Shown: positions 29,768-38,654 of the stretch, piece by piece
How positions within the stretch are numbered: the first letter of the stretch is position 1
How the letters are laid out: every line of letters starts with the position of its first letter
Assembly (NCBI GenBank): GCA_038143435.1
Contig: JAYQLX010000003.1
Location: 1-64,000, forward strand
DNA: 64,000 nucleotides
From: UBA8337 sp038143435
Lineage (GTDB): Bacteria; Pseudomonadota; Alphaproteobacteria; RS24
Reading direction: 5' to 3'
Made by a program: the position numbers and the translations under genes
The notes under the pieces: generated by a model
Told to the model about the DNA's origin: nothing
What the model saw: only the letters and a program-made list of their open reading frames with translations
Database searches by the model: none

Positions 29768-31091
29768 TTTGCGCTCCCAAATCTCTCATCAAGTCGAAAA
29801 ATTGCGGGAAGCTGGTAGCAATCATTGTTCGGTCATCAACCGTCACCGGCTGTTCGGCAATCAGGCCGAGGCATAAAAACGCCATGGCAATACGGTGGTC
29901 GTGATGGGTTTTGACGCGCGCGCCGCCGACAATCGGGCCGCCCGTAACACGCAACCAATCATCGCCCGCTTCCACCTGCACCCCATTGGCTTTGAGACCG
30001 GCTTCCATGGCGGCAAGGCGATCGCTCTCTTTGACCCGCAATTCAGCCAGCCCGGCCATATGGCTGGTGCCTTCGGCTGCCGCCGCCGCAACCGCCAAAG
30101 CGGGAAATTAATCAATCATATCCGGCGCCGTTTCGGGCGCGACATTGACCGCTTTGAGCGGCCCGTATCGCACCCGCAAATCGGCCATTATTTCTCCACT
30201 GGCTTGGCGTTCATTGGTGACGGCAATATCACCGCCCATAGCGCGCAAAACACGGACAAGACCGTCGCGCTGGCGATTGAGCATGATATTTTCCAGCACC
30301 ACATCCGAACCCGGCACGGTGAGCGCAGCAATAAGCGGAAAAGCTGCCGATGACGGGTCGCCGGGAACATGTAAATCGGTCGCTTTCAGCTTGGTCGGGC
30401 CGTTTTCATTATGCAGGCTAACCGCGCTATAGCCGTCTTTTTCTTGCACGCGAATATCGGCCCCCATCAGGCGCAACATGGTTTCGCTATGGCCGCGTGT
30501 GGCAATTTTCTCGCGCACAATGGTCGTGCCTGCGCCCCCTAAAGCGGCCAATAAAATGGCTGACTTGACCTGTGCCGAAGCGATATCGGGAGTGATGACA
30601 GCCGGTATTAGAGCGGCCGGTTCAATCATCACGGGCAGACAGCCATTTGTCGCTTGCGCTTGCGCGCCCATCAAACGCAAAGGCTGCAAAATGCGTTCCA
30701 TCGGGCGCGCCGATAAAGAGGCGTCACCGATAAATCGTGCGCCAATGGCGGCACCGGCCACCAGCCCCATAACCAGCCTGACACCGGTACCGGCATTGCC
30801 GAAATCAAGCGCTTCGGCCGGGGCAGTCAAACCCATCGGCCCGACACCGGTCACATGCCAATCGCCATTATCGTGTTTTTCAATATGCGCCCCCAAAGCC
30901 TGCATGGCGCGCATGGTGGCCAGCACATCAGCCCCTTCCAACAGGCCGTTGATCTTGCTGGTGCCGGTCGCCATGGCGGCCAGAATAAGGGCGCGATGCG
31001 AGATTGATTTATCACCCGGCACGCGCACTGTGCCGCTGAGGGCATCCGCCCGCCTGGCCTGTGCTGGAAAATTTTGCGACGCCGCGCTCAT
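29760..31091 (-). CDS. aroA: EPSP synthase, interrupted by an in-frame TAA
   Basis: 3-phosphoshikimate 1-carboxyvinyltransferase of the shikimate pathway, a class II-like enzyme. N-terminal markers are VPGDKSISHRALILAA, LDFGNAGTGVRL and DASLSARPM; the C-terminal part has LRVKESDRLAAM and HHDHRIAMAFL. The frame is unbroken except for codon 328 (30108-30110), where TAA replaces the Glu expected in the conserved MIDEFPALAV motif; the same frame resumes at once with FPALAVAAAAAEG. GAA to TAA is a single base change. An essential biosynthetic gene with otherwise perfect conservation suggests a sequence error rather than decay. Corrected length is 443 residues. Confidence 0.92.
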
Positions 31092-31225
31092 GGCGCTTTG
31101 TCGCGTTTTTCAGCCCTATCGTCAAGCAGCCGAATGTGCATTGCGCAGGCCATTGACTTAACCTTTGACAGAGAGGGCGCTTCATGGCAGGAACATTTTT
31201 CTGTTAATTTTCACCGGAGGGTCGG

Positions 31226-31612
31226 ATGGTTGATCCGAAACTGGGAACAAAGCGCGTTTGTGAGGCCTGTGGCGCCAAATTCTACGATTTGAATAAATCT
31301 CCTGCTGTTTGTCCGAAATGCGGGCATGTCTACGACCCGGCTGCTGCCATGGCGACGGACGAGCCGGTGCGCGACATTGCGCCGACGGCTGAAGAAAAAG
31401 AAACCGATGATGACGCATTGGAAGATGATGATGACGCGCTGAGCCTCGAAGATATGGCCGAAGAAGAAACGGCTGACAGCGATGATGATGAAACGCTGGA
31501 ACAATTTGACGAGGATGAAGACCTGCTTAACGATGATGATGAAGACGATACGTTGCTCGAAGATGAGGAAGAAGAAGAAAGCTTCCTCGAAGATGATGAA
31601 GAGGATGAGTAG
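31226..31612 (+). CDS. FYDLN-acid domain protein (TIGR02300 family)
   Basis: A 128-residue protein with an N-terminal zinc ribbon (C12, C15, C29, C32) that contains the FYDLNKSP motif. A C-terminal half made almost entirely of Asp and Glu follows, ending EEDE. The family is widespread in alphaproteobacteria and its function is unknown; the acidic tail could bind basic proteins or mimic nucleic acid, which is speculation. CCGGAGGG precedes the ATG. It often lies upstream of tRNA-Ala and near aroA, as here. Confidence 0.9.
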   Translation: MVDPKLGTKRVCEACGAKFYDLNKSPAVCPKCGHVYDPAAAMATDEPVRDIAPTAEEKETDDDALEDDDDALSLEDMAEEETADSDDDETLEQFDEDEDLLNDDDEDDTLLEDEEEEESFLEDDEEDE

Positions 31613-31698
31613 TCGGACGCCGGTAATTTAAGGCGCGCCCGTTTTTCACTTGATTGCGGCGACGCCTTCGATTAGTTTCCGCCAGAATTTACCCTTTA

Positions 31699-31774
<76 letters not shown>

Positions 31775-31831
31775 TTCCCCAAACCGCAAAAATTACTTCC
31801 CTTGACTATCTATTTGATTGATAAAGGGACG

Positions 31832-32323
31832 ATGCGTTTTATCAATCGCCATAAAATTGCCAAACAGCTCGGCTGTGCCGCTTTAATGCTGGCATTGGGC
31901 GGCTGTGCGCAAATGCAAGGCATGGGCAGCTATTTGGTTGAGCGCGTTAGCGGTCAGGCGATTGCGGCAGATAATGCTGCGGCCATGGCGCAAAGCGGTA
32001 AAAAAGCCTCACCGGCAGCCCTGCATGCACAACAGATAGAAAAGCTGGAAAATGAAAAGCGCGCCTTGAGCATGGATCTTCAAGCGGCCGCGCAAGCGAC
32101 GCTTGTGGTGCAAATTGACGGCGGCGATATCACCCTCAAACAGACGGTCGATTTGCCGACATGCCACACCGCCCAAGCCGCCATTAGCGGCATGCCGGGG
32201 CGCGAAAAGCAAGCCGCGCCACCCTATCAAAGCGCCTTTTCCGTCGGCTCCATATCGCCCTATATGCCGCATCATTTGCTGATCAGCACTTGCTTGCCGC
32301 TATCTATGGTCGCGCCGCTTTAA
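31832..32323 (+). CDS. Predicted lipoprotein of unknown function
   Basis: I do not recognise the family. The 163-residue product starts MRFINRHKIAKQLG and has a lipoprotein signal with lipobox ALGGC (Cys about residue 24), so it should be anchored in an envelope membrane. A short predicted coiled-coil/polar segment (QQIEKLENEKRALSMDLQ) follows. The last 15 codons look unlike a folded protein. Adding one T in the run at 32274-32276 opens an alternative tail (ADQHLLAAIYGRAALSGAFG, stop 32356-32358). The C-terminus may therefore be frameshifted. Confidence 0.65.
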   Translation: MRFINRHKIAKQLGCAALMLALGGCAQMQGMGSYLVERVSGQAIAADNAAAMAQSGKKASPAALHAQQIEKLENEKRALSMDLQAAAQATLVVQIDGGDITLKQTVDLPTCHTAQAAISGMPGREKQAAPPYQSAFSVGSISPYMPHHLLISTCLPLSMVAPL

Positions 32324-32334
32324 GCGGCGCTTTT
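32312..32334 (+). terminator. Intrinsic terminator overlapping the lipoprotein stop
   Basis: GCGCCGCTT and AAGCGGCGC form a near-perfect 9-bp palindrome with a tiny loop, followed by TTTT at 32331-32334. It fits a plus-strand terminator. If the lipoprotein really reads through in the alternative frame, the hairpin would lie inside its coding sequence. Confidence 0.5.
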
Positions 32335-32424
32335 GGCGCCTTATCGGGTGCCGCTTGATTTCTGTTTGACGCAGCACCAATCGCTGATAGGCTATACCCA
32401 ATAATAATAAAAAGGGGTGTTTCC

Positions 32425-32979
32425 ATGTCTCATTCATCTTTAATGCCGCGCGCCGATTATGCGGTGACGCAAAAAGTTTTGCATTGGCTGATGGCCCTGC
32501 TGATTATGCTCGATCTTACCATTGCGCAGAAATTTGGCGGCGAAATGGCTGATTGGGACCGCTTTGCGTCGCGCTCCGACCATGCCTCGGTCGGTATCAC
32601 CATTGCCGTATTATTGGTTTTGCGCCTGTATTTCCGCTAGCGCTATGGCGCACCGGCCTTGCCCGCCAATATGCCCGATTGGCAAAAGCAATTGGCGCAA
32701 GCGGCGCATTGGGCGCTCTATGGGCTTATCGGCCTGTTGATTGTCAGCGGTGTGGCCGCTGCCAGTGCCGCCAATAGCGTGATAGAACCGTTTGGCCTGT
32801 TTGCCCTGAATGACGGCGTGGAAGGCAATTTTGTCGGCTTGCGGCAAGTGCATCAATGGGTCATATGGGCCATCAGCACGCTGATTGTCGCGCATATTGC
32901 GGCGGCGCTTTATCATTGGCTATGGCTGCGCGACACCATCACCCAGCGCATGCTGCGCTTTTGGCGCAGCGAAGAATAG
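32425..32979 (+). CDS. Cytochrome b561-type membrane protein with in-frame TAG
   Basis: A di-heme b-type cytochrome of the four-helix YodB/CybB type, which passes electrons between the quinone pool and periplasmic partners. Heme-ligand histidines are visible in KVLHWLMALL, SDHASVGI, RQVHQWVIW and IAAALYHWLW, with membrane spans at each. Codon 72 (32638-32640) is TAG in the first loop, between LRLYFR and RYGAPALPANMPDW. Family members often have Trp or another residue there, and TGG to TAG is one base. Both halves are in the same frame and together make 184 codons, the family length. Read-through is not assumed; error or a recent nonsense mutation is likelier. Confidence 0.85.
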
Positions 32980-32982
32980 CAC

Positions 32983-33543
32983 TTAGCCGTTCAATTCGAG
33001 CCAGCCAATATTGCCGTCGCTGCGCTTATAGACGATATTGATATCGTCGCGCGTGGCGCTTTTGAAGAGGACAAAATCATCTTCGCCCAATTCCAATTGC
33101 ATCACCGCCTCGGACACGGTCAACTGGCTGACTTGTTTTTTGCTTTCGGCAATCACCACCGGGGTAAATTCAACCGGCACTTCCTCTTGCGTTTCGGGGG
33201 CCAGAATTTTCATCGGCGCTTGCAAGGCCGCGTCGAGGCGTTTTTGGTCATGATGGTTTTTCAAACGCCTTTTATAACGGCGCAATTGTTTTTCTATTTT
33301 GCCGATCGATTGGTCAAAACAGGCATAGACATCATGCGCCGCCCCTGAAGCATGCAAATAAAGGCCGCTATCAAGATGCAGCGCGCAAGCGGCCTGAAAT
33401 TCATGGCCCTGTTTGGAAAAAGTGACGTTAATGTCGGCCGAGCGCTCAAAATATTTGCTCACCGCCTCATTGAGGCGGTTTTCCACATGCGCCTGCAAAG
33501 CAGCGCCGGTTTCCATATGGCGGCCGGTAATATGAATATTCAT
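32983..33543 (-). CDS. hpf: Ribosome hibernation promoting factor, long form
   Basis: A 186-residue long-form HPF that dimerises 70S ribosomes into inactive 100S particles in stationary phase. The N-terminal ribosome-binding domain (MNIHITGRHMETGAALQAHV, HASGAAHDVYACFDQSIGK) is joined by a linker to a C-terminal dimerisation domain (ESKKQVSQLTVSEAVMQLEL, FKSATRDDINIVYKRSDGNI). AGGAGATAGAG precedes the ATG. In most alphaproteobacteria rpoN stands between lptB and hpf and ptsN follows hpf; neither is here. Confidence 0.95.
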   Translation of the reverse strand: MNIHITGRHMETGAALQAHVENRLNEAVSKYFERSADINVTFSKQGHEFQAACALHLDSGLYLHASGAAHDVYACFDQSIGKIEKQLRRYKRRLKNHHDQKRLDAALQAPMKILAPETQEEVPVEFTPVVIAESKKQVSQLTVSEAVMQLELGEDDFVLFKSATRDDINIVYKRSDGNIGWLELNG

Positions 33544-33636
33544 CTCTATCTCCTTTTCTTTTTGACATTGTGATGGCTCAAAACAACCCGTGCGGCGCGG
33601 CGCACCGTGGGCAGGCAGAGATGAAAACGCATGCCT

Positions 33637-33674
33637 GCTTCAAGGCACTCGCGAGACATAACTGTGCCTGAAGC
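33637..33674 (-). repeat. Imperfect inverted repeat in the lptB–hpf gap
   Basis: GCTTCAAGGCA (33637-33647) and TGCCTGAAGC (33665-33674) pair with one bulged base around a 17-nt loop, in the 169-bp gap between lptB and hpf. No U tract follows on the minus strand. It could be an mRNA leader or processing structure ahead of hpf; no function can be assigned. Confidence 0.4.
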
Positions 33675-33712
33675 ATGGCCCAGAGTCGAGTCGGCAATCA
33701 ATGAGCGGCGCG

Positions 33713-34501
33713 TTAAAGGGTGAAATCATCGCCCAAATAATGCGCGCGCACCGCCTCATTATTGACAATCTCATCAGCCGTGCCTTCGGTCAGCACATGG
33801 CCGTCATGCATAATCACGGCGCGGTCAATAATGCTCAGCGTTTCGCGCACATTATGGTCGGTGATCAACACGCCGAGGCCGCGATCTTTCAATTGCGCCA
33901 CAAGCTCGCGAATATCGCTTATGGCAATCGGGTCAATACCGGCAAAAGGCTCGTCGAGCAAAATAAAGCTGGGGTCGCTGGCCAAAGCACGGGCAATCTC
34001 GACGCGGCGGCGTTCGCCGCCCGACAGGGCGCCACCGGCTGATTTACGCACATGGGTAACGGAAAATTCCTGCAACAGATTTTCCAGCTTGTCGCGCTGC
34101 GCCTCGCGGTCGCTTTCAACCAATTGCAATATGGACATAATATTGGCTTCCACGCTAAGCGTCCTAAAATTTGAGGCTTCTTGCGGTAAATAGCCAATGC
34201 CGAGACGGGCACGGCGATACATGGGCAAATGCGAGACATCTTGCCCGTCGAGCAAAATGCGCCCGCTATCGGGGCGCACCAGACCGGTAATCATGTAAAA
34301 GCTGGTGGTTTTGCCGGCTCCATTGGGCCCCAACAGGCCGATGGATTGACGCCGGTCAAATTGCAGCGACATGTTTTTGACCACTTGGCGTCCCTTATAG
34401 GATTTGCACAAATCAATCGCCTGCAGACCGCCGACTATCGGCTGCACGGCGATATTGCGCTCATCAGGCATATTATTTGCGGGGGAAGCAACGCTCATCA
34501 T
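33713..34501 (-). CDS. lptB: LPS export ABC transporter ATP-binding protein LptB
   Basis: The ATPase that drives lipopolysaccharide extraction by LptFG toward the LptC-LptA bridge. It is 262 residues, with Walker A GPNGAGKTTSFYMI, signature LSGGERRRVEIARALA, Walker B FILLDEPFAGIDPIA and switch His in LITDHNVRETL. The start is MMSVAS at 34501, or 34498. An N-terminal extension of about 25 residues precedes the usual LptB start. It follows lptA by 26 bp; lptFG are not in the window. Confidence 0.96.
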   Translation of the reverse strand: MMSVASPANNMPDERNIAVQPIVGGLQAIDLCKSYKGRQVVKNMSLQFDRRQSIGLLGPNGAGKTTSFYMITGLVRPDSGRILLDGQDVSHLPMYRRARLGIGYLPQEASNFRTLSVEANIMSILQLVESDREAQRDKLENLLQEFSVTHVRKSAGGALSGGERRRVEIARALASDPSFILLDEPFAGIDPIAISDIRELVAQLKDRGLGVLITDHNVRETLSIIDRAVIMHDGHVLTEGTADEIVNNEAVRAHYLGDDFTL

Positions 34502-34527
34502 GGCGATAGTATAAAAGCGCGTGCACC

Positions 34528-35046
34528 TCAGCGCAATTCAATACGCGCGCGCGGCTTATTCGCATCGCCGGTCAGGTGCGCGCGCCCACTGACCATATCC
34601 AAGCTCAGTCGTGCGCCGCTTAACTGTCGCGCAGCGTCAACCCCATCCGTCATTGTCACATCGCCGGTCAATATTATGGTCTGGCGCGCCAAATCAACAA
34701 AAGCTTGCCACGCTGTGGCACGGCGCGGCGCGCTGTCATCACCTGCGGCGGAGAGCAGCACCACTTGGCCGTCAGCTTGAATATTTTCTGCCGTGCCATT
34801 ATCGGCAAATTTTATTGCCAATTGTTGGGCAGAAAGCGTCAATGGCCCTTGGCGCATTTGCGCATCCTTATTTAATTGTGCGTGCCCGGCGGCGCGCTGC
34901 CAGACCATAAGGCCGGCGGCAACATTAATCGGCGCTGTGCTGTCAGTGGCAAAACGCAAAGCCTGTGCTTGCGCGCGCTCTGCTGCGGCCAGCGGCAAAA
35001 GCAAGGCCAAGGTGACGAAAAAGGGGGCAATAAACGCATTTATCAT
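34528..35046 (-). CDS. lptA: Periplasmic LPS transport protein LptA
   Basis: A 172-residue OstA-like beta-jellyroll protein that bridges the periplasm for LPS. A signal peptide is visible (MINAFIAPFFVTLALLLPLA, cleavage near AQAQA). The body carries the repeated pattern LTLSAQQLAIKF, IQADGQVVLLSA, IILTGDVTMTDG and LDMVSGRAHL. Its ATG overlaps the lptC stop by 4 bp (ATGA). Confidence 0.88.
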   Translation of the reverse strand: MINAFIAPFFVTLALLLPLAAAERAQAQALRFATDSTAPINVAAGLMVWQRAAGHAQLNKDAQMRQGPLTLSAQQLAIKFADNGTAENIQADGQVVLLSAAGDDSAPRRATAWQAFVDLARQTIILTGDVTMTDGVDAARQLSGARLSLDMVSGRAHLTGDANKPRARIELR

Positions 35047-35675
35047 TCACCCCCTGCAGCGATAAGGCGCATTTGGATATTGCGAAAGTGATAAATAGCT
35101 GCCTTGTCATCAGCCTCGAGCTGCGCGGCGCGCAATGTGCCGCTTGGCCCTTGCATGGTGAGACCTTTTTCGGCCAGCCAAACCGCATCGTTCAGCCGCA
35201 TTTCCATTTTGGGGGCGCGCAATTCATGGCCGTCACTTGTTTTGGCCACCACATTGCCGGCAAGCCGCGCCACAGCATTTTTTCCGTTCTGTTGCGGGTC
35301 AAAAAACCCCTCATTGGCAGTGAAGAAAATACTTGGCTTTGCACCATTGGCGGCGACATTTAATTGCGCGCTGCGAAACACCATTGTGCCGTCATTTTTC
35401 TGCGCCCCTTGCAAGGCCGAGAAGCGATAGGCACGCCCATCGGTCAAGCGGCCGTCAAAGACCGGTTGATCAATGAGCAAGCGATTATCTTCATTATCCG
35501 GCGTCGCATCATGAGTGGAATTACGGGAAAAATCGGGATTGGCGGCCAACACTAAAAGACCCAGCAGCAAAACCGCAATGATAGGCAAAATGCGGCGCAA
35601 ATGGATAATGCGCTGCGAATAGGCTTCTATATGAGCCGCTTTTTCTCTTTGCTTTTCGCGCCCGTCATCTGCCAT
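35043..35675 (-). CDS. lptC: LPS export inner-membrane protein LptC
   Basis: A 210-residue bitopic protein: an N-terminal cytoplasmic stretch, one membrane span (about residues 30-45, ILPIIAVLLLGLLVLA) and a periplasmic beta-jellyroll (ALQGAQKNDGTMVF, RLAGNVVAKTSDGHELRAPK). It docks LptB2FG to LptA. Weakly conserved as a family, but its position next to lptA and lptB, with an ATGA overlap, secures the call. Confidence 0.88.
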   Translation of the reverse strand: MADDGREKQREKAAHIEAYSQRIIHLRRILPIIAVLLLGLLVLAANPDFSRNSTHDATPDNEDNRLLIDQPVFDGRLTDGRAYRFSALQGAQKNDGTMVFRSAQLNVAANGAKPSIFFTANEGFFDPQQNGKNAVARLAGNVVAKTSDGHELRAPKMEMRLNDAVWLAEKGLTMQGPSGTLRAAQLEADDKAAIYHFRNIQMRLIAAGGE

Positions 35676-35684
35676 GCGCGCCCC

Positions 35685-36296
35685 CTAATGGGCGAAAATA
35701 TCCAAATCGTCCCAACCGGCCAGATCCATAGCGGCGCGCACCAGCACGAATTCAAAACATGCTTCCGCCATCGGGCGTCGGCCTTCGCGGTCGAGCATGG
35801 TTTCGAGCTTTTCTTTCAGCGCGTGCAAATGCAGCACATCGGAGGCGGCATAGTTTAATTGCGCATCAGACAATTCCGGCGCCCCCCAATCGGAGCTTTG
35901 CTGCGCCTTTGACAAATCAACCCCCAGCAACTCACGACACAAATCTTTCAATCCGTGGCGGTCGGTGTAGGTGCGGGTCAATTTGGAGGCGATTTTCGTG
36001 CACCAAAGCGGCGCCGCATGGACATTCAAATATTGCGCAATCACCGCCAAATCAAAGCGGGCATAGTGGAAAATCTTGACCAAAGACCGATCGCCCAAAA
36101 CCGCTTTTAAATTGGGCGCGTCATAATTTTCACCATCCAATTGAACAATATGCACTTCGCCGTCACCGGCCGATAATTGCACCAAACACAGACGGTCGCG
36201 CGACGGCTTCAACCCCAAAGTCTCAGTATCGACGGCGATGGCGCCGCTAAAGCTTAACCCTTCGGGCAAATCATTTTTGTGCAAATGGATAGCCAT
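35685..36296 (-). CDS. RNase D-type 3'-5' exonuclease (short)
   Basis: A 203-residue DEDDy exonuclease domain without HRDC domains. Acidic residues are seen in AVDTETLGL (D23, E25), FHYARFDLAVIAQYL and the final YAASDVLHL with its Tyr. It probably trims the 3' ends of structured RNAs. Such short RNase D proteins commonly sit upstream of lptC in alphaproteobacteria, as here (9-bp gap). Confidence 0.9.
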   Translation of the reverse strand: MAIHLHKNDLPEGLSFSGAIAVDTETLGLKPSRDRLCLVQLSAGDGEVHIVQLDGENYDAPNLKAVLGDRSLVKIFHYARFDLAVIAQYLNVHAAPLWCTKIASKLTRTYTDRHGLKDLCRELLGVDLSKAQQSSDWGAPELSDAQLNYAASDVLHLHALKEKLETMLDREGRRPMAEACFEFVLVRAAMDLAGWDDLDIFAH

Positions 36297-36419
36297 TTAT
36301 GCCTCACAAATCAAAACTGTCTTTCTTCTAGACCGTGAGGGGGACAAACTCAAGCTTTGCCGCTTGAAACGCGCGCCATGTGGCGACACAATGACAGCGC
36401 AATAAGCGGGAGGACAAAA

Positions 36420-37706
36420 ATGAGCGATGCAGCAGCCTATATGAATGACGCAACCCAAAAGGCACGGGTGATTGACGGCTTGCCTGACGGCCTGGCCCTG
36501 CGCCCGATTGAAAAAGTCGGGATTATCGGAGCCGGCACAATGGGCGGCGGCATTGCCATGAATTTTGCCACGGCCGGAATTGACGTGACCATTGTCGAGA
36601 CCAAACAAGAGGCGCTGACGCGCGGGCTTGGCGTGGTGCGCGGCAATTACCAACGCTCCGCCGATCGCGGCCGTTTTCCGCAAGAAGAGGTCGATATTCG
36701 CATGGCGCGCTTTAACGGCGTGTTGGATATGGCGGCATTGGCCGATTGTGATTTGGTGATTGAGGCGGTGTTTGAAGATATGGATTTAAAAAAACAGATT
36801 TTCACCAATCTCGATAAGATTTGCAAAGCCGGCGCAATTTTGGCGACCAATACATCAGCCTTGAATATTGACGAGATTGCCGCCGTGACGGCGCGACCGC
36901 AAGATGTTATCGGCCTGCATTTTTTCTCACCCGCCAATGTGATGAAGCTTTTGGAAATCGTGCGCGCCGATGAAACCGCCGATGATGTTGTCGCCACCTC
37001 TATGGCCTTGGCCGTGACCATTGGCAAAGTGGCCACTTTGGTCGGCGTGTGCCCGGGCTTTGTCGGCAATCGCATATTGGCGGCGCGCCAGCGCGAAGCG
37101 CAAAATCTCGTCAATCAAGGGGTGCTGCCTTGGGATGTCGATAATGCGTTTAACGCTTTCGGCTTTAAAATGGGGCCGTTTCAAATGTCGGATTTGGCGG
37201 GGCTTGATATTGGCTGGAAAAAAGGCGCGGTGACCGGCAATCCGATTCGCGACCGGCTATGCGAAATGGACCGCCGCGGGCAAAAAACCGGCGCCGGTTA
37301 TTATGATTATGACGACAACCGTCAGCGCAGCCCAAGCCCGATAACGGAAGAAATTATCGCCCAAGTGACCGGCATGGCGGCCGGTGCATCAGGCCTGTCG
37401 CAAGATGATATTTTGGCGCGGCTATTGCACCCGATGGTCAATGAGGCGCTGATTATTCTGGAAGAAAACAAAGCGCAGCGGCCCAGCGATGTCGATGTGA
37501 TTTGGTCATTCGGCTATGGCTGGCCCGGCGATAGTGGCGGGCCGATGTTTTACGGCGATCTGGTCGGGGCCGATAAAATTCTCGCCACCATGCAAAGCAT
37601 GGCAGCCGACAATCCGGCCATTAAGCCGGCCAAGACATTGGAAAAACTGGCGGCTGACGGCGGCACATTTGTCGATTTGGATTTGGGCGGTCTGAAGACC
37701 GGCTGA
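36420..37706 (+). CDS. 3-hydroxyacyl-CoA dehydrogenase (no hydratase domain)
   Basis: A 428-residue NAD-dependent dehydrogenase of fatty-acid beta-oxidation: NAD fold VGIIGAGTMGGGIAMNFA (33-50), DLVIEAVFEDMDLK, TNTSALNIDEIAA, GLHFFSPANVMKLLEIV and two C-terminal helical dimerisation domains (CPGFVGNRILAARQREA; LLHPMVNEALIILEE). ATG 36420 follows GGGAGGACAAAA. The N-terminal 30 residues resemble the linker that joins a crotonase domain in FadB/FadJ-type proteins, but no crotonase is encoded upstream. A partial enoyl-CoA hydratase lies far away at the right edge. Confidence 0.93.
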   Translation: MSDAAAYMNDATQKARVIDGLPDGLALRPIEKVGIIGAGTMGGGIAMNFATAGIDVTIVETKQEALTRGLGVVRGNYQRSADRGRFPQEEVDIRMARFNGVLDMAALADCDLVIEAVFEDMDLKKQIFTNLDKICKAGAILATNTSALNIDEIAAVTARPQDVIGLHFFSPANVMKLLEIVRADETADDVVATSMALAVTIGKVATLVGVCPGFVGNRILAARQREAQNLVNQGVLPWDVDNAFNAFGFKMGPFQMSDLAGLDIGWKKGAVTGNPIRDRLCEMDRRGQKTGAGYYDYDDNRQRSPSPITEEIIAQVTGMAAGASGLSQDDILARLLHPMVNEALIILEENKAQRPSDVDVIWSFGYGWPGDSGGPMFYGDLVGADKILATMQSMAADNPAIKPAKTLEKLAADGGTFVDLDLGGLKTG

Positions 37707-37708
37707 TC

Positions 37709-38485
37709 CTAGTCGACAAAAGCGCGTTCAATGACAAAATCGGCAGGGTCGGAATTGGCCCCTTCGCGCAGGCCGTGATCTTCCATCAGGCCTTTCAGCT
37801 CTTTGGTCATGTCAATTGAGCCGCAAATCATTGCGCGGTCGGTTGCCGGGTCGAGCTTGGACACGCCCAAATCATCGAATAATTGACCCGAACGGATGAG
37901 ATCGGTAATGCGCCCTTCATGCTCAAAGCTTTCGCGCGTGCAGCTTTGATAAAGCTTTAGCTTGCCGCGCCCCAATGCGCCAATATCAGGGTCGTTCAAA
38001 AACCCGTCCACCGTGGCGCGGCTATAGGCCAGTTCCGCCACTTCGCGGCATGTATGGGTGACAATCACGTCATCAAATTTTTCATAAGTTTCAGGGTCGC
38101 GCAGCAAGCTGGCAAACGGCGCAAAGCCGGTACCGGTTGAGAACATATAAAGCCGCTTGCCTGATTTCAGCGCATCAAGCACCAAAGTGCCGACCGGCTT
38201 TTTGCCCAAAAGCACATGATCACCGGCCGTAATTTTTTGTAATTTGGAGGTCAGCGGCCCGTCCGCCACTTTGATGGAATAAAATTCCAGCGTATCGTCC
38301 CAATTGGGGCTGGCCACGCTATAAGCGCGCAAAAGCGGTTTGCCGTTTTCGCCGGGCAGGCCAATCATTATGAACTCGCCGGAGCGAAAGCGGAAACTTT
38401 GCGGCCGCGTGCAGGTAAATTTGAACAAGCGGTCGGTATAATGCTCGACGCTTAAAACTTCTTCTTGGCTGGGCGCATTGCTCAT
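37709..38485 (-). CDS. fpr: Ferredoxin–NADP reductase
   Basis: A 258-residue FAD enzyme moving electrons between NADPH and ferredoxin or flavodoxin. FAD-binding RAYSVASPNWDDTLEF, NADP loop STGTGFAPFASLLRDP, ICGSIDMTKELK and the C-terminal FVIERAFVD match the short bacterial subclass (Azotobacter/Rhodobacter type). ATG 38485 is taken from alignment to the family; the longer frame to 38524 adds an unrelated leader. Convergent with the dehydrogenase gene, with only 2 bp between stops. Confidence 0.94.
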   Translation of the reverse strand: MSNAPSQEEVLSVEHYTDRLFKFTCTRPQSFRFRSGEFIMIGLPGENGKPLLRAYSVASPNWDDTLEFYSIKVADGPLTSKLQKITAGDHVLLGKKPVGTLVLDALKSGKRLYMFSTGTGFAPFASLLRDPETYEKFDDVIVTHTCREVAELAYSRATVDGFLNDPDIGALGRGKLKLYQSCTRESFEHEGRITDLIRSGQLFDDLGVSKLDPATDRAMICGSIDMTKELKGLMEDHGLREGANSDPADFVIERAFVD

Positions 38486-38654
38486 CAGGCTGTCCTTTGC
38501 ATAACAGGCGGTCTTATATCGCAAATGCGGGCCCGTGCAAAGCTATTTTCCATAATTTTTTGCATAATAAAATAAACTACAATATATTTAAGTATAATAA
38601 GAAAATATCGAGGTTTTACTGGCCAAAGCGCGGCATTTCGGCTAGTCAGACGCC

